Below are positions 5,002 to 6,345 of a stretch of 6,345 nt of DNA, one piece after another (the stretch's first letter is position 1; each line of letters begins with the position of its first letter). The notes below the pieces were generated by a model that was not told the origin of the DNA, made no database searches, and worked only from the letters and a program-made list of their open reading frames with translations. This DNA comes from Euryarchaeota archaeon UBA226. GTDB taxonomy: Archaea > Thermoplasmatota > Poseidoniia > Poseidoniales > Poseidoniaceae. The position numbers and the translations under genes were made by a program. Where the stretch lies: positions 546-6,890 of the forward strand of contig DAWL01000049.1 in the NCBI GenBank assembly GCA_002505935.1, given 5' to 3'.

Positions 5002-6345
5002 ATGGGCAAAATCTTCGGAACCGATGGGATTAGAGGGTTTGCAGTTTCCGATGAAAGAAGAGATGAAGACTCGATTGCGCGCTTTATCGATAACAGGGAG
5101 TTTTCCTGCGGATTAATCCAGTTAGTTGGAGAATCGCTTGGAGTATGGCTCAGGCCTACTGGAGAAGGAAAGCCGCAAGTTGTAGTGGGATGGGATGCAA
5201 GACCATTGAATCCATCTTTAGCTTCAGCACTGACAGTTGGGCTGCACCTCAGTGGGTGCCATGTCACATGGGTTGGTGAATGTGCCACACCCGGATTACA
5301 TGCTAGTATCTTAGAGACCGGGGCTGATGCTGGTTGTATGATTACAGCGAGTCATAATCCGGTCACAGATAGTGGAATCAAAGTGCTCGATGGTAATGGA
5401 TACAAAACATTCCCTGAGATAGAAGGGCATCTAGAAGAATTGATGTTTCAATTATCAGCAGAGGAGAGAGGTTCCGCGAATGAAGAGAGAGCATACTTGG
5501 CTAAGCCAGATTCGCAAATAGATGGAAAAGCGATTCATATGACTGTAATCAAGAATAGGTTAGAACCTATCAAGAAAAGATTTCTCGGTAAGGCATCATT
5601 GGGCGATATTGTACCCTCAGAGGGTTTGCTACTAGATTCCTCAAAGGGTGTTGCACATACATGGTTAGCCGCGTGGATAAGTGAAAATTTGGTTTCCACT
5701 GTTGAGTTAAGTTCTGATTGTAAAGCGCTGAATAAAGGATGCGGCGCAGGTGAATTATCACCTACCTTACGAATGAGTTGGGAAGAATTAGTGAATGGAA
5801 ATCATGACCATGTGCTCTTCACTTCCTTGGCAAATAGGGCAAACAACAGTTGGACTGCTGGGCTCATTGTTGGTGCTGCACTCGATGGTGATGGAGATAG
5901 ATGTCTACTAATTCGTGTCGATTCAAAGAACGAAGGCGTCGAAGTGGTCGATGGGGATTTGATGCTGGATCGTTTGGTTAAAGCCGCCAAGAATACCGAC
6001 TCGATTGGTGAAGGAATGATTGCTGCTTCAATTGAATCTGACCTTTCCTTGCTAACGTCCTTGCAAGACCTTGATTCCGCATTGATGTGTGCCGAAACTG
6101 CCGTCGGGGATCGTTGGTTAGCCGCTGCACTCAAACCCAAAAATTCTGATGAAGAACTTCTGCGAGGTATAGAAGAACCATTCAGAATTGGTTCAGAAGA
6201 CTCCGGTCATATATTGATGACAACACCTCATCCCCGAGATGAAGGGAAATGGGGCTTGGTTGGAGACGGAGCGATTACCTTGCTCGCAACACTGTGTGCA
6301 ATGGCAAGTTCAGTTCAAGAAGATGAATTTGCTGCTGGGTGGAAA
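5002..6345 (+). CDS. glmM: phosphoglucosamine mutase GlmM-type phosphohexomutase, 3'-truncated
   Basis: This alpha-D-phosphohexomutase interconverts glucosamine-6-phosphate and glucosamine-1-phosphate for UDP-GlcNAc synthesis in the cytoplasm. The frame runs open for 448 codons to the last base, so the C-terminal phosphate-binding domain (RxSGTE loop) lies outside. Visible hallmarks are FGTDGIRG (5-12), the phosphoserine loop TASHNP with S117 (115-120), the metal loop DGDGDR (295-300, D295/D297/D299), VVDGDLMLDR, TAVGDRW and the sugar-specificity loop RIGSEDSGH (395-403). The last resembles the RIGAENSGH of E. coli GlmM more than the GEESGH of phosphomannomutases, which favours glucosamine over mannose; PMM/PGM activity is not excluded. 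It is larger than bacterial GlmM: S117 to D295 is 178 residues against 139 in E. coli. It follows the acetyltransferase-like gene by 9 nt with a coupled Shine-Dalgarno site. Confidence 0.9.
   Translation, partial: MGKIFGTDGIRGFAVSDERRDEDSIARFIDNREFSCGLIQLVGESLGVWLRPTGEGKPQVVVGWDARPLNPSLASALTVGLHLSGCHVTWVGECATPGLHASILETGADAGCMITASHNPVTDSGIKVLDGNGYKTFPEIEGHLEELMFQLSAEERGSANEERAYLAKPDSQIDGKAIHMTVIKNRLEPIKKRFLGKASLGDIVPSEGLLLDSSKGVAHTWLAAWISENLVSTVELSSDCKALNKGCGAGELSPTLRMSWEELVNGNHDHVLFTSLANRANNSWTAGLIVGAALDGDGDRCLLIRVDSKNEGVEVVDGDLMLDRLVKAAKNTDSIGEGMIAASIESDLSLLTSLQDLDSALMCAETAVGDRWLAAALKPKNSDEELLRGIEEPFRIGSEDSGHILMTTPHPRDEGKWGLVGDGAITLLATLCAMASSVQEDEFAAGWK

Noticed and set aside
4938..5288. 116-residue minus-strand frame across the acetyltransferase/glmM junction
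   Set aside because: It lies opposite the conserved N-terminus of GlmM and the end of the beta helix, both clearly coding on the plus strand.
5802..6140. 112-residue minus-strand frame within glmM
   Set aside because: It is antisense to the DGDGDR metal-loop region of GlmM, and its Ser-rich translation is typical of a shadow frame.
1..6345. mobile element, CRISPR array or defence system
   Set aside because: No transposase, integrase, terminal repeats, regularly spaced repeats or nuclease motifs were seen; the recognisable genes are housekeeping or conserved archaeal types.

Overview
The window looks like a chromosomal segment of a mesophilic euryarchaeon, most likely a planktonic Thermoplasmatota / Marine Group II (Poseidoniales)-type genome. 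The reasons are a typical archaeal PriL Fe-S domain, a DUF373 membrane protein (a family known mainly from archaea), short tightly packed genes with mixed Shine-Dalgarno and apparently leaderless starts, and moderate GC. The domain-level assignment is firm. The lineage is an inference from gene style, not from a search.

Layout. Positions 1-793 hold the 3' part of the DNA primase large subunit gene (priL). After 35 nt comes a DUF373 gene (829-1959). Its stop codon lies one base from the stop codon of a convergent minus-strand gene (1961-2395) for a small zinc-ribbon protein. A 133-nt divergent gap (2396-2528) carries a 7+7 bp inverted repeat. It separates that gene from a plus-strand pair: a two-domain CBS protein (2529-3002) and a tryptophan-rich protein I do not recognise (3039-3869). 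A second gap (3870-3973) contains short direct repeats and a TATA-like box placed so that the next transcript could be leaderless. The last block is a small winged-helix protein (3974-4234), a stand-alone left-handed beta-helix acyltransferase-like protein (4273-4992, possibly starting at 4231) and a GlmM-type phosphoglucosamine mutase (5002 to beyond the window end).

How the genes fit together. The final three genes read as a small UDP-GlcNAc precursor operon. GlmM would make glucosamine-1-phosphate, and the beta-helix protein, which keeps the GlmU acetyltransferase His/Tyr/Asn positions but lacks the uridylyltransferase domain, could acetylate it. The winged-helix protein is a candidate local regulator. 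PriL belongs to the replication primase; the DUF373, zinc-ribbon, CBS and Trp-rich proteins have no function that can be assigned from sequence alone. I saw no rRNA, tRNA, CRISPR array, insertion sequence or phage gene.
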